This document shows positions 17,586-25,727 of a DNA stretch of 64,000 nt, one piece after another. The number at the start of each line of letters is the position of its first letter. The first letter of the stretch is position 1. The notes below the pieces were generated by a model. It worked only from the letters and a program-made list of their open reading frames with translations. It did not search any database and was not told the origin of the DNA. The DNA is from Albidovulum sediminis. GTDB taxonomy: Bacteria > Pseudomonadota > Alphaproteobacteria > Rhodobacterales > Rhodobacteraceae. Position numbers and translations under genes: made by a program. Where the stretch lies: NCBI RefSeq assembly GCF_025380365.1, contig NZ_JAOCQF010000001.1, positions 1,476,245 through 1,540,244 of the forward strand. Reading direction: 5' to 3'.

Positions 17586-19118
17586 TCAGTGCACTGCTTT
17601 CAGGACCAGCATGGCAATCTGCCTCGCAAGGAAAGGCGGTACGGCATTGCCAACCTGGACATACTGCTGCGTGCGGTTGCCGAGGAAAAAGTAATCGTCG
17701 GGAAAGGTCTGCAGACGAGCAGCTTCGCGAACCGTCAGGCTCCGGCACTGGATCGGATCGGGGTGAATGAAGTAGTGACCATCCTTCGAGATGTGGCTCG
17801 TGACCGTGGTCGACGCCTCGTCCGCCAGCTGAACCCGGAAGCGGTCATTGAACACGCCGCTGTGCCAGTTTCGGTGATCCGGACTCAGCGCCAGAGGGAA
17901 ATCGGCGGCCTTCGGGCTGTAGCCACGGACGGTTCCGAACACGGCAGTATAAAGGTATCGTCCCAGATCCGACGCCATGTGCCCGCGCGTTTCGTGCTGG
18001 GCCATCGCGCGAAGTCCCGGTCGCTCGATCCACTGGAGCAACTCATCGTTCGACGCGCCGTAGCCATCCGGCAACCGAAACGCCGCCCGAACAGTTGGCG
18101 AATTGTCCTTCAGTCGCTGCGAAACAGATAGGAACGCTTCGCGGAGCGCGCGGTTGTCCTTTCCCTTGGAGATGTCGGCCAGCAACTTCGCGGCGTAGAG
18201 GACTTCTCCTCGCCAGGAAGCGGCGTCGTCGCGCCCGCGGCTGATGCCGCTTCGCAAGTTGGGCATCGTTTCGATGACTTCGCGGACGGTTCGTACCATC
18301 CCGGATACAGCGATCTCCGCATCGGCGGCTCGTCCTGCGAGGTCCGAGCGGATGCCGACGATGATCACCCTGTGGCGACGCTGCGGAACTCCGAACGCCT
18401 CGGCGCGCACAACGAAATCCGAAGGTTGTGCCGCCTCCTGCAGGCTGGCCTTGCCATCCTCGACCCGGACGGCACGAAGTTCGTAGTGATGGGCGTGACC
18501 CGTGCCGAGCGAGGACAGATCCTCCATCAGCATCTCGAAAACCAGCCGGCTCTCGACCGTGGACGAGAGCATGCCCTTGACATTTTCCATAACGAAGGCG
18601 GCCGGGCGAAGCTTGTCGAGGACCCGGATATACTCCCGAAAGAGGTAGTGCCGCGCATCCTCCTCCGGGACGTAGCCGACCTTGCCTCTGGAGCGGACGC
18701 GCCCCACCAGGGAATAAGCTTGACAGGGCGGGCCGCCGATCAGGATCGTGTCGTCGTACTTTCGTTTCAGCGTCGCGATGGCGCCATCTATGGCGGTCGC
18801 CGCAGCCCCGGTGCCGAGCTCAAGCGCGCGGGCTTCGTCGATGGCATGCTGCCACGCTTCGGCATCGACGACTGACCAGTCCGGTTCGGATGCCAGCCCG
18901 GCATGGAAATCGATGAACTCTTTCGGCAAGACGCCATGACGTGCACGGTACTCGCGCAGAAAGGCACGCAGCGTCAGGGTCCGATGGGCCGACGCCTCCT
19001 TCTCGACCGAAATGCCGATCCGGAACGGCGTATGGCCGTCCTCTACGAGGGAGGCGAACCCCTCGCCAAGTCCGCCCGGGCCGGCGAACAGATCGACAAT
19101 GCCGAAAGTGGAAGGCAA
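17586..19118 (-). CDS. C5-cytosine DNA methyltransferase
   Basis: A protein of about 510 aa that methylates cytosine at C5 using SAM. Motifs in order: I GIVDLFAGPGGLGEGF at the start, IV GGPPCQAYS near residue 128 with the catalytic Cys, VI ENVKG, VIII PQRRHR, IX SLTVREAARLQTFP and X QVGNAVPP. The variable target-recognition region lies between VIII and IX. I chose TTG at 19118 because AGGAG sits six bases upstream and motif I follows at once. An ATG at 19253 is in frame but would run into the divergent vsr gene. DISARM class 2 uses a C5 methyltransferase (DrmMII) to mark self DNA; this enzyme may play that part. Confidence 0.9.
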   Translation of the reverse strand: MPSTFGIVDLFAGPGGLGEGFASLVEDGHTPFRIGISVEKEASAHRTLTLRAFLREYRARHGVLPKEFIDFHAGLASEPDWSVVDAEAWQHAIDEARALELGTGAAATAIDGAIATLKRKYDDTILIGGPPCQAYSLVGRVRSRGKVGYVPEEDARHYLFREYIRVLDKLRPAAFVMENVKGMLSSTVESRLVFEMLMEDLSSLGTGHAHHYELRAVRVEDGKASLQEAAQPSDFVVRAEAFGVPQRRHRVIIVGIRSDLAGRAADAEIAVSGMVRTVREVIETMPNLRSGISRGRDDAASWRGEVLYAAKLLADISKGKDNRALREAFLSVSQRLKDNSPTVRAAFRLPDGYGASNDELLQWIERPGLRAMAQHETRGHMASDLGRYLYTAVFGTVRGYSPKAADFPLALSPDHRNWHSGVFNDRFRVQLADEASTTVTSHISKDGHYFIHPDPIQCRSLTVREAARLQTFPDDYFFLGNRTQQYVQVGNAVPPFLARQIAMLVLKAVH

Positions 19119-19185
19119 ATCAGGCTCCTGACGAATTTCATTCAGCCGGTGTATACCAAGTTCAGGGACGAAAACCAGGACGGAT

Positions 19186-19650
19186 GTGACAGATATCGTG
19201 GACCAGCAGACCCGTTCCCGGATGATGTCGGGGATCAGGGGAAAGAACACCAAGCCCGAGCTGGCTCTCAGGCGGGCATTGCACGCGCGCGGTTTTCGCT
19301 TCCGGCTTCATTCCGGCAAGGTTCACGGTCGACCGGACCTTGTCCTTCCGAAGCACCGCGCCGTGGTCTTCGTGCACGGCTGCTTCTGGCACCGACACGA
19401 GGGGTGCCGCTACGCGACCGTACCGGCAACCCGGCCGGACTTCTGGAGGGCGAAGTTCGATGCGAACGTCGCCAGAGACAGCGCCGTTCGCACAGAACTC
19501 CTCGAAGACGGGTGGCGCGTGGCGACGGTATGGGAGTGCGCCCTGCGGAAGCCGGAACAGGTGGAAGCCTCGACGGAAAGCCTGTCGATGTGGCTGCGAA
19601 CAGAAGAACTTCAGATCGAGATCGGCGACAACAACGCACGTCGATCCTGA
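19186..19650 (+). CDS. vsr: Very short patch repair endonuclease Vsr
   Basis: A 154-aa protein of normal Vsr length. The opening MTDIVDQQTRSRMMSGIRGK is typical. Catalytic and zinc residues line up with the Escherichia coli enzyme: D51 in GRPDLVLP, then C66, H69, H71 and C74 in HGCFWHRHEGC, with a further Cys near 118. It nicks beside T:G mismatches that arise when 5-methylcytosine deaminates. It is divergent from the C5 methyltransferase with about 67 bp between the chosen starts, the usual Dcm-Vsr partnership. The start is GTG at 19186 with AGGA upstream. Confidence 0.92.
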   Translation: MTDIVDQQTRSRMMSGIRGKNTKPELALRRALHARGFRFRLHSGKVHGRPDLVLPKHRAVVFVHGCFWHRHEGCRYATVPATRPDFWRAKFDANVARDSAVRTELLEDGWRVATVWECALRKPEQVEASTESLSMWLRTEELQIEIGDNNARRS

Positions 19651-19681
19651 GCGGACCTCGCTGCGCTATTCGCAGGCCCGC

Positions 19682-20045
19682 GGGTCACGTCCGTCAAGGT
19701 GGTGTAATTTCCCGGATGGCCTGAGGTCATGATCAGGCGGCCTTTGTGGTTATGCTGAGAATGGGGTCGATCTCCTCCTTGTCGATCTGGGCGAAGGCCT
19801 CGACCATCATGTGGCGGCTGGCCGTCTGCCATTCGTCGTTCTGCTCGAACAGGACCGCGCCGATCAGGCGCATGATGGAGGCCTCGTTGGGGAAGATCCC
19901 CGACATCGGCGCGGCGCTTGACCTCCTTGTTCAGACGCTCGATCGGGTTCGCGGAATGCAGCTTGGTCCGGTGCTGGCGGGGGAAGGACATATAGGCCAG
20001 AACGTCGTGCTCGCTGGCGTCCACCTGAGCCTCCCGCCTGGGACG
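19682..20045 (-). mobile_element. IS256-family transposase remnant
   Basis: On the minus strand the frame EHDVLAYMSFP...LHSANPIERLNKEVKRRAD is the C-terminal region of an IS256-type transposase. After the codons for RRAD a base-level deletion shifts the frame. The expected continuation (FPNEASIMRLIGAVLFEQ ... IDPILSITTKAA, stop at 19733) is found in the next frame. A terminal repeat-like sequence (GGGAAATTACACCACCTTGA on the minus strand, near 19694-19713) follows. The N-terminal two thirds are missing, so the element is dead. Confidence 0.75.
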
Positions 20046-20134
20046 CATCGAAGATAGCATGATCAACCGCCAGAAGATGGATATTTGGCCGGAGTGACCA
20101 TGTCTGCTGCGGTCAGTGCCAAACCGGAAAATGC

Positions 20135-20824
20135 CTAATCAATGAATCTTCCCAGAAGATTCCTAACGTTGGACACCTGCCACCTGCCGTCTCTTCGGGT
20201 GCGCATGCCGCGCGCGGTGAGTTCGGCGGCGATGGCGCGGAGCGTGGTATGACCTTGGCTGCGGATATCGGCGATCACGGGGACAAGGTCACGGGCGAAG
20301 GCCTGCGCGTTGTCAGTAACCTGCGCTCGCAGCGCGGCTCCCCCTTTTCCCGCCCTCCTGAGCGCTGCCGCCCCGTTCGGGTTCCCCAGCTTCACGCCGC
20401 GCGCCTTGGCCACGGCCAGCGCCTCCTTCGTCCGGCGACTGATGGCTTCGCGTTCCTGCTGAGCGACGAGTGCCATGATGCCCACGGTCAGGTCATTAGC
20501 TTCCGGCATGTCGCAGGCGACGAACTTCACACCGGAGTCCCGAAGCGTCAGAAGGAAGGCTGCGTTGCGCGACAGCCGGTCGAGCTTGGCGATGACGAGC
20601 GTTGCGCCTGTGAGCCGGGCCAGCTGAATGGCCTTGCCGAGTTCGGGCCGATCGGGGTTGCGCCCGCTCTCGACCTCGGTGAAGCGGGCCAGGACGTCGG
20701 CCCCTCGCGACCCAGCGAAGGCGTCGATCGTGTTCCGCTGCGCCTCGAGCCCCAGACCCGACTGCCCTTGCCTGGCGGTGGAAACCCGCTCGTAGGCGAT
20801 GAACCGGGGCGATGGGGCTGTCAT
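20135..20824 (-). CDS. Small serine recombinase (resolvase/invertase family)
   Basis: A 229-aa recombinase. The catalytic domain has YERVSTARQGQS (Ser15), LVIAKLDRLSRN and ALVAQQEREAISRRTKEAL. A C-terminal helix-turn-helix (TLRAIAAELTARGMRTRR) reads DNA. It would cut and rejoin DNA at a res-type site through a Ser-DNA intermediate. ATG 20824 is preferred; an ATG five codons upstream (20839) is also possible. It lies between the IS256 remnant and a gene-poor stretch, without a Tn3 transposase nearby, so it is probably left over from a transposon. Confidence 0.9.
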   Translation of the reverse strand: MTAPSPRFIAYERVSTARQGQSGLGLEAQRNTIDAFAGSRGADVLARFTEVESGRNPDRPELGKAIQLARLTGATLVIAKLDRLSRNAAFLLTLRDSGVKFVACDMPEANDLTVGIMALVAQQEREAISRRTKEALAVAKARGVKLGNPNGAAALRRAGKGGAALRAQVTDNAQAFARDLVPVIADIRSQGHTTLRAIAAELTARGMRTRRDGRWQVSNVRNLLGRFID

Positions 20825-20839
20825 GGGCGGGGTGTACAC

Positions 20840-21423
20840 AACTGCCTAACGTTCGTTGCGCAGGTGTGTACCGTAGGTTTGAGACATCGCGTAGCAGTTT
20901 CTCCTGGTGGGGGAGCCTCTCAATTTCTCATTGTGCGCCAATGCCCTATGGGCTGTGATTTGGCCAAGTGGGGTGCTTACTGAAGCAGGCAGCCGATTAA
21001 TGTATCTATTTGTCGAGCCCAAGCGTACACAGTGCCACAGGCGCGAATACTCGCTCCGAGGAAAGGCTCTCATCTGATGACGATGTTTTCCATGAAGCCG
21101 CAGTTCAACCTTGCGGAGTTTCTTGCCGCGAACGGCCCGCGAGAACGACCCACCGCCACGTCGAAGCCGAAGCGGCGAAGCCCAAAGGTTGCCGATCACA
21201 AGCCAACTGAAGGGCATGGTGCGGCAAAGCCTGAGAAAGACATGAAATAGGCACCGATGCCTCAAGACACCTCTACCTGTCGTCCGATCAGGATGCTTGA
21301 TCTGCCCGAGTGCTCAGAGCCATTCGTCAGGTGTCGGCTATGCGGGACAGAGCGGTCGTTCATTTCCTCGGCCTCGAACGGCCGTTTCTGAGCCGGAACG
21401 AACATCAGTTATGTATCCGAGCT
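20840..21423. other. Gene-poor stretch
   Basis: The resolvase leader and about 580 bp with no recognisable gene apart from the weak small frame at 21077-21250. Longer minus-strand frames here (for example 20846-21265) have low-complexity, Arg-rich translations and no start signal. Confidence 0.5.
21077..21250 (+). CDS. Possible small basic protein
   Basis: A 57-codon frame opening MTMFSMKPQFNLAEFLAANG and ending in a Lys/Pro-rich tail (KPKRRSPKVADHKPTE). A purine-rich GAGGAAAGG lies about ten bases upstream of ATG 21077. No family is recognised. The hydrophilic, basic composition is compatible with a small DNA-associated protein, but nothing proves the frame is used. Confidence 0.25.
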   Translation: MTMFSMKPQFNLAEFLAANGPRERPTATSKPKRRSPKVADHKPTEGHGAAKPEKDMK

Positions 21424-22173
21424 TCACCGAATCTGCCGCGAGCCTTGGCATTTCGGGTATCGCGAACAGCCGAAGAAGCTTTGGCCGGTTTTGCGATTTG
21501 CTCTCTCGACCATCTTAGCTCCGCATCGAGGGCAACCAAGCGGCTCAGTTTCTTTCTGGCTGACCTTCCCCCGGACGTGTTGGACGTGCGCTTGCCGAGT
21601 GTCCTTGCTTGCGTCCAAGGCGCTGCTTCGGAGTTTGTTGGCGAAATCGCGCACCTCAGTGTCGGTGAACCGAACGTTTTTCTGCGCAGAAATGTGATTG
21701 AGTAGATCGTTCCTGCTCCAAAACACTTTGCCGGGCATCTCGGTCCTCGGCTCGGCTGTGCCTACGAATGCGACCAGATTTTCGACTTGGTCAAGCTTTA
21801 CTCCGAGTAACTGCTGGACGACCTTTACGTGAAGGTAGTTCTGGCGGAGGGGGTTTTGAAACCGTGCTTTGTGGCCTCGCATGACCTGCGTCCAACGCGC
21901 CTGACTCTCACCTCCGAAAATCCAACCCGACATGTTCTTGGTTTCAACGACGAATATGCCGAAGCGCGATAAGACGATGTGATCGATTTGTGTCGTTCCT
22001 TGCGTCGTAGGCAAGGTGAGGTCTTCGAGAAGGATGTAATCCTGAGCATCAAGGTTTCGGCTGAATGTCGCGTTAACCCGCCGTTCGCCCGCAGCTCCAA
22101 TTACTGATGGGGAGCGAAGGTAAAGGTAGAGGGCCGCAACGCCGACTGTGAGTAAGACAACCAGGAGTTCCAA
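21424..22173 (-). CDS. Membrane-anchored NERD-domain protein with C-terminal zinc finger
   Basis: A 249-aa protein. Residues 3-19 form one hydrophobic segment, so the protein is probably tethered to the inner membrane. A NERD domain follows with GERRV (E30), TQIDHIVLS (D64) and FVVETKN (E77, K79), the nuclease-like active-site pattern. The C-terminus has CPRCGAKMV...FGCSRYPKC, a topoisomerase-I-type four-Cys zinc finger. NERD plus this finger is a known combination, of unproven function but often near mobile DNA. It is the second NERD protein in the window and is not operonic with the defence run. Confidence 0.85.
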   Translation of the reverse strand: MELLVVLLTVGVAALYLYLRSPSVIGAAGERRVNATFSRNLDAQDYILLEDLTLPTTQGTTQIDHIVLSRFGIFVVETKNMSGWIFGGESQARWTQVMRGHKARFQNPLRQNYLHVKVVQQLLGVKLDQVENLVAFVGTAEPRTEMPGKVFWSRNDLLNHISAQKNVRFTDTEVRDFANKLRSSALDASKDTRQAHVQHVRGKVSQKETEPLGCPRCGAKMVERANRKTGQSFFGCSRYPKCQGSRQIR

Positions 22174-22337
22174 GTGCCCCTAATGCTCCGCCATGTCTCC
22201 AGCTTTCTTGACATTAGGCGATTTTGCTCGACCGGCAAATAAGGGCTCGAAGTGGACGTCTGGGGCATTGCAGCCGATGGCTGACTCCGGCGTCTTTCCG
22301 GGCGTGGTGAACGACAACCAGCAAGCCCTGCCATCCC

Positions 22338-22880
22338 CTAGATCCTGCTGTCGATGCAGGCATCGTGTTTCTCCTCCGGGACGAGATGGCCGTCCTGGTC
22401 GTGGACGGAACCGTCGGAAGACTGGAACAGGAGGCGGAACTCGAAGGGCTTGTTCTCCTGCGCGGCGGTGTAGGCCGCGACGCGCGAGCGGGAGGCGGGC
22501 GTGATGCCGAGCTCGGCCATGTAGCGGCCCATCAGTTCAAGCTGCTTGTTGGCGACCGAGAGCCAGGGCGACTGCTGCACATAGCCCGAGGGCGTCTTCA
22601 GCATCACCGGGGTTTCCTTCAGCTTCTCCTCCGCCTCGACCCAGCGTCCCCAGGCCTGGCAATAGGCGGCGAGCACCGCCCGGTCGACGGTCGTGACCAC
22701 GCCCATCTGGTGGAGCGTTGCCGCGATGCGGTCCCACTCCGCGCGGGCAAGGTCGGTGAGGTGCGGCGGACAGTCCGGCAGTCCCTCCGGCGGCCGCGGC
22801 TCGGCGGCGTTGTAGCCGCGCTTGCCCGGGTTTCCGTCGAGGCGACGGATGGCTGTCGGCTTCGGCTTGCGACCCCTCAT
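22338..22880 (-). CDS. Phage terminase small subunit, P27 family
   Basis: A 180-aa protein with the family opening MRGRKPKPTAIRRLDGNPGK, a helical core (DLARAEWDRIAATL...DRAVLAAYCQAWGRW) and the conserved NKQLELMGRYMAELGITPASRSR. In phages it binds the packaging site and recruits the large terminase. No large subunit follows downstream (22337 and below), so the packaging operon is cut here. The start overlaps the preceding tiny gene by ATGA. Confidence 0.9.
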   Translation of the reverse strand: MRGRKPKPTAIRRLDGNPGKRGYNAAEPRPPEGLPDCPPHLTDLARAEWDRIAATLHQMGVVTTVDRAVLAAYCQAWGRWVEAEEKLKETPVMLKTPSGYVQQSPWLSVANKQLELMGRYMAELGITPASRSRVAAYTAAQENKPFEFRLLFQSSDGSVHDQDGHLVPEEKHDACIDSRI

Positions 22881-23047
22881 GCCACCGCCCCCCGTCTGAC
22901 CCCCAGATGCCCCCGGCCCAGGCGGAAGGGCAGGTTAGCCAGCAGCAGCCAGCATCCCACCGGAGCGGAGAGCCCGGCGACGGGGCAGAGCAGACCCTGC
23001 AGCGCGAGGATCGCAAGACAGCGGGGGAGATCGCGGACATCGGTCAT
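22877..23047 (-). CDS. Small prophage protein, unknown function
   Basis: A 56-aa frame (MTDVRDLPRCLAILALQG...) overlapping the methyltransferase stop (23044-23047) and the terminase start (22877-22880), both by ATGA-type junctions. It has a hydrophobic middle and a basic end. The double overlap argues that it is translated. I recognise no family. Confidence 0.55.
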   Translation of the reverse strand: MTDVRDLPRCLAILALQGLLCPVAGLSAPVGCWLLLANLPFRLGRGHLGVRRGAVA

Positions 23048-24330
23048 CGCACCTCTCCCGCCCGCACGGCGGCCACCTCGGCGAAGCAGCGCCCGTCGCC
23101 GCAAAGGACCGCGGCCTGTCCGGTGAAGGCCTGCCAGCGGGTGACCGCGACATCGACATAGGCCGGGTCGAGTTCGACCGCGTGGCAGGCCCGTCCGGTG
23201 GTCTCGGCGGCAATGAGCGTGGTCCCCGAGCCGCAGAAGGGCTCATAGACGGCCTGGCCGGGGGAGGAGTTGTTGAGGATCGGCCGGCGCATGCACTCGA
23301 CCGGCTTCTGGGTGCCATGCACGGTCGCTGCATCCTGGTCCCGGCTCGGGATCTGCCAGAGCGTGGTCTGCTTGCGGTCCCCGGTCCAGTGCCCGGCGGC
23401 CCCTTTGCGGACCGCGTACCAGCAGGGCTCATGCTGCCAGTGATAGTGTCCGCGGGAGAGGACCAGCCGCTCCTTGGCCCAGATGATCTGCGACCGCACA
23501 TCGAACCCCGTCGCAATGAGGCTCTCGGCCACCGTGGTGGCATGAAGCGCCCCGTGCCAGACATAGGCCACGTCGCCTGGAAAGAGCGCCCAGGCTTCGC
23601 GCCAGTCGGCCCGGTCGTCGTTCATCACCTTGCCCACGCGCTTCGTCTCCGCGGCGCCGGCACGATTGCGCCAGTCGGGATCGTAGTTCACCCCATAAGG
23701 CGGATCGCTGGCGAGGAGATGGGGCACCACCCCGTCGAGGACCCGTGACACCGTGTCCCGGTCCGTGGCATCCCCGCAGATCAGCCGGTGTCGGCCGAGC
23801 AGCCAGAGATCGCCGGGACGCGAGACGGGCTCCGCCGGAACCTCCGGTGTCTCCTCCTCGCGCGGATCGGCGACACCGGCATTCAGGAGCGCGTCGACTT
23901 CACCAGCCTCGAAGCCGAGGGAGGCCAGATCGATGCCGAGACCGGCGAGGTCTCCGGCTTCCAGCGCCAGCAGTTCCCGGTCCCAACCCGCCTGTTCGGC
24001 CAGCCGGTTGTCGGCGAGGATATAGGCCCGCTTCTGCGCCTCAGTGAGATGCGCCAGTTCGATCACCGGCACCCGCGTCAGTCCGAGCTTCCGTGCCGCC
24101 AGGACCCGCCCGTGCCCAGCGATGATGCCGTTCTCGCCATCAACCAGCACCGGGTTGGTGAACCCGTATTCCCGGATCGACCCCGCGATCAGCGCCACCT
24201 GCGCCTCCGAATGGGTGCGCGCGTTGCGGGCGTAGGGGATCAGATCTCCGACCGGGCGATATTCCACCGCCAGCCGCGCCCCTCGGATCTGCGCCTCTTC
24301 CGTCGTCTTCCGTTCTGCCCGCGCCGCCAT
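23044..24330 (-). CDS. ParB-domain DNA adenine/cytosine-N4 methyltransferase (prophage)
   Basis: A 428-aa fusion. Residues 15-110 are a ParB/Sulfiredoxin-like domain (LIPYARNARTHSEAQV, IAGHGRVLAARKLG). The rest is an amino-methyltransferase: catalytic DPPYGVNY comes before the SAM motif EPFCGSGTTLIAAE, the beta-class order. Such enzymes are common in Rhodobacterales prophages next to terminase genes, as here. ATG 24330 has GGAGGG five bases upstream; a TTG at 24357 is less likely. It methylates an unknown site, probably protecting phage DNA. Confidence 0.9.
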   Translation of the reverse strand: MAARAERKTTEEAQIRGARLAVEYRPVGDLIPYARNARTHSEAQVALIAGSIREYGFTNPVLVDGENGIIAGHGRVLAARKLGLTRVPVIELAHLTEAQKRAYILADNRLAEQAGWDRELLALEAGDLAGLGIDLASLGFEAGEVDALLNAGVADPREEETPEVPAEPVSRPGDLWLLGRHRLICGDATDRDTVSRVLDGVVPHLLASDPPYGVNYDPDWRNRAGAAETKRVGKVMNDDRADWREAWALFPGDVAYVWHGALHATTVAESLIATGFDVRSQIIWAKERLVLSRGHYHWQHEPCWYAVRKGAAGHWTGDRKQTTLWQIPSRDQDAATVHGTQKPVECMRRPILNNSSPGQAVYEPFCGSGTTLIAAETTGRACHAVELDPAYVDVAVTRWQAFTGQAAVLCGDGRCFAEVAAVRAGEVR

Positions 24331-24417
24331 CCTGCCCTCCGATCCCCCGCTTGCCAAATTCGCGGGGTGTGCCTGCCTCAGGCGCCAGTCTATCAGATCA
24401 TCAAGCCATTGTATTCA

Positions 24418-24441
24418 TGACAATAAATGACATTCTGTGAC
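24418..24441. repeat. Three TGAC repeats with 10-bp period
   Basis: TGAC(A) starts at 24418, 24428 and 24438, exactly one helical turn apart, in a 250-bp gap between the divergent methyltransferase and sulfotransferase genes. The same TGACA(A/T)T units recur at 25683 and 25693. The spacing suggests a protein that binds one face of the DNA. Confidence 0.5.
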
Positions 24442-24580
24442 GGGAGGCGACAATCGACGCCGCCACCGTTCCGGCCGCGCCTCACCCGGTTGGCCCTCGT
24501 TTCCCGCTCCCCACGGTCAAAGGCGTAGACAGGCGCGGGGCCGAGGCAGATAGTCGTGCAATTCCTGGGGAGGGCAAAAC

Positions 24581-25216
24581 ATGGCACTCGAAGTGATCGG
24601 CTCGGGCTTCGGAAGGACTGGAACGAAATCCCTCAAGGCCGCGCTGGAGCGGTTGGGCTACGGGCAATGTCATCACATGCACGAGATCGTGGTGAACCCT
24701 GACCAGGTGGTCCATTGGCAAAGGCTGGCGGCCGGCGAGGCCGTCGACTGGGAAATCGTGTTCGCGGGATACAGGTCGCAAGTGGACTGGCCTGGGGCGC
24801 ATGTCTGGCGCGAACTGGCCGATGCATTCCCGGACGCGAAGGTGGTTCACACGGTGCGTCCCGAGGACAAATGGTGGGCCAGCTTCGACAAGACCATCGG
24901 CAAGCTGATGGCCCGGTACGAAGACCTGCCGCTGCCACCCCACATCCATGCCATTCTCACGGCGTGGAACGATCTGGCCGGCAAGGCCACCTTCGGCGGC
25001 GTGCTCGACGACAGGGAGGTTGGACTGGCCGCCTATCGCCGCAGGACCGAGGAAGTGCGCGCGGCTCTGCCCGCCGATCGCGTGCTCGTCTTCGATGTCG
25101 CGGAGGGATGGGAGCCCCTCTGCGCCTTCCTCGGGGTCGAGGTGCCCGACGAACCCTTCCCGCACCACAACCTGAGGGCCGACTTCTGGGAAGTACTTGG
25201 CGGGGAACCGGCCTGA
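24581..25216 (+). CDS. Sulfotransferase-family protein
   Basis: A 211-aa protein. The N-terminal GSGFGRTGTKSLKAALERLG is the phosphosulfate-binding P-loop of PAPS-dependent sulfotransferases; VVHTVRPEDKWWASF matches the 3'-phosphate loop. It would transfer sulfate from PAPS to an unknown acceptor. ATG 24581 follows GGGAGGG. Proteins of this type (P-loop sulfotransferase, about 210 aa) occur widely in marine alphaproteobacteria. It stands alone between phage-type genes, so it is probably cargo. Confidence 0.85.
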   Translation: MALEVIGSGFGRTGTKSLKAALERLGYGQCHHMHEIVVNPDQVVHWQRLAAGEAVDWEIVFAGYRSQVDWPGAHVWRELADAFPDAKVVHTVRPEDKWWASFDKTIGKLMARYEDLPLPPHIHAILTAWNDLAGKATFGGVLDDREVGLAAYRRRTEEVRAALPADRVLVFDVAEGWEPLCAFLGVEVPDEPFPHHNLRADFWEVLGGEPA

Positions 25217-25726
25217 CCTCAAGCGAAGCTGGCGCGCGCGTCACCGTGCGGGTTTCGAAGCGGGCCTGGCGATCTCTTCACGTCTTCCAGTTTTCTGCTT
25301 CACCCCCTCGTGTCGGTTGGTGAGTCCTGGAGCGAAGGCATAGGACGACCAGCCCCGGCATTCGCCGAAGCCGGTCCCCGCTGCCTTCAGCTGTCCGTGT
25401 CGGTCGGAGCCGCCCCGTCGCTTCGGGCCCTCGGGGTCACATCGATCCGTGCCCCAAGGTCGGCCGCTACTTGCGACACCGGATCTGGTGCCGGGGGACG
25501 CGCTTCGGCCTTTCGGACTGCGCTTGGGCCTTTGTCCCCGCCCCGTGGTGGGCCCTTCAGAGATCGATGCCACGGTCTTGCAACCCTCCGTCGATCCCGG
25601 GTCGCGCCGCTGGCAGAGAACAGTCTCCGCCGTCGACGCCACCGCCAGCGATCATAAAGTATCTTATAAGCTATTGATAGATTGACATTTTATGACAATC
25701 GCCGCCATCTGACGCCAGGGGATGAC
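25217..25726. other. Intergenic stretch with AT-rich promoter-like end
   Basis: About 510 bp without a convincing gene. A 133-codon minus-strand frame (25241-25642) is low-complexity and unsupported. The last 80 bp are AT-rich and contain TTGACA at 25682 with TGACA units at 25683, 25693 and 25723, just before the next gene. Confidence 0.5.
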
Positions 25727-25727
25727 A
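25683..25727. repeat. TGACA direct repeats upstream of unknown gene
   Basis: TGACA begins at 25683, 25693 and 25723. The distances are 10 and 30 bp, all whole helical turns. The first 17 bp match the 24418 site at 13 positions. The last unit overlaps the start codon region of the downstream gene, compatible with autorepression. The binding protein is unknown. Confidence 0.45.

Noticed and set aside
25241-25642. 133-codon minus-strand frame between the sulfotransferase and the unknown gene
   Set aside because: Low-complexity Gly/Arg/Ser text, no ribosome site and no family; treated as non-coding.
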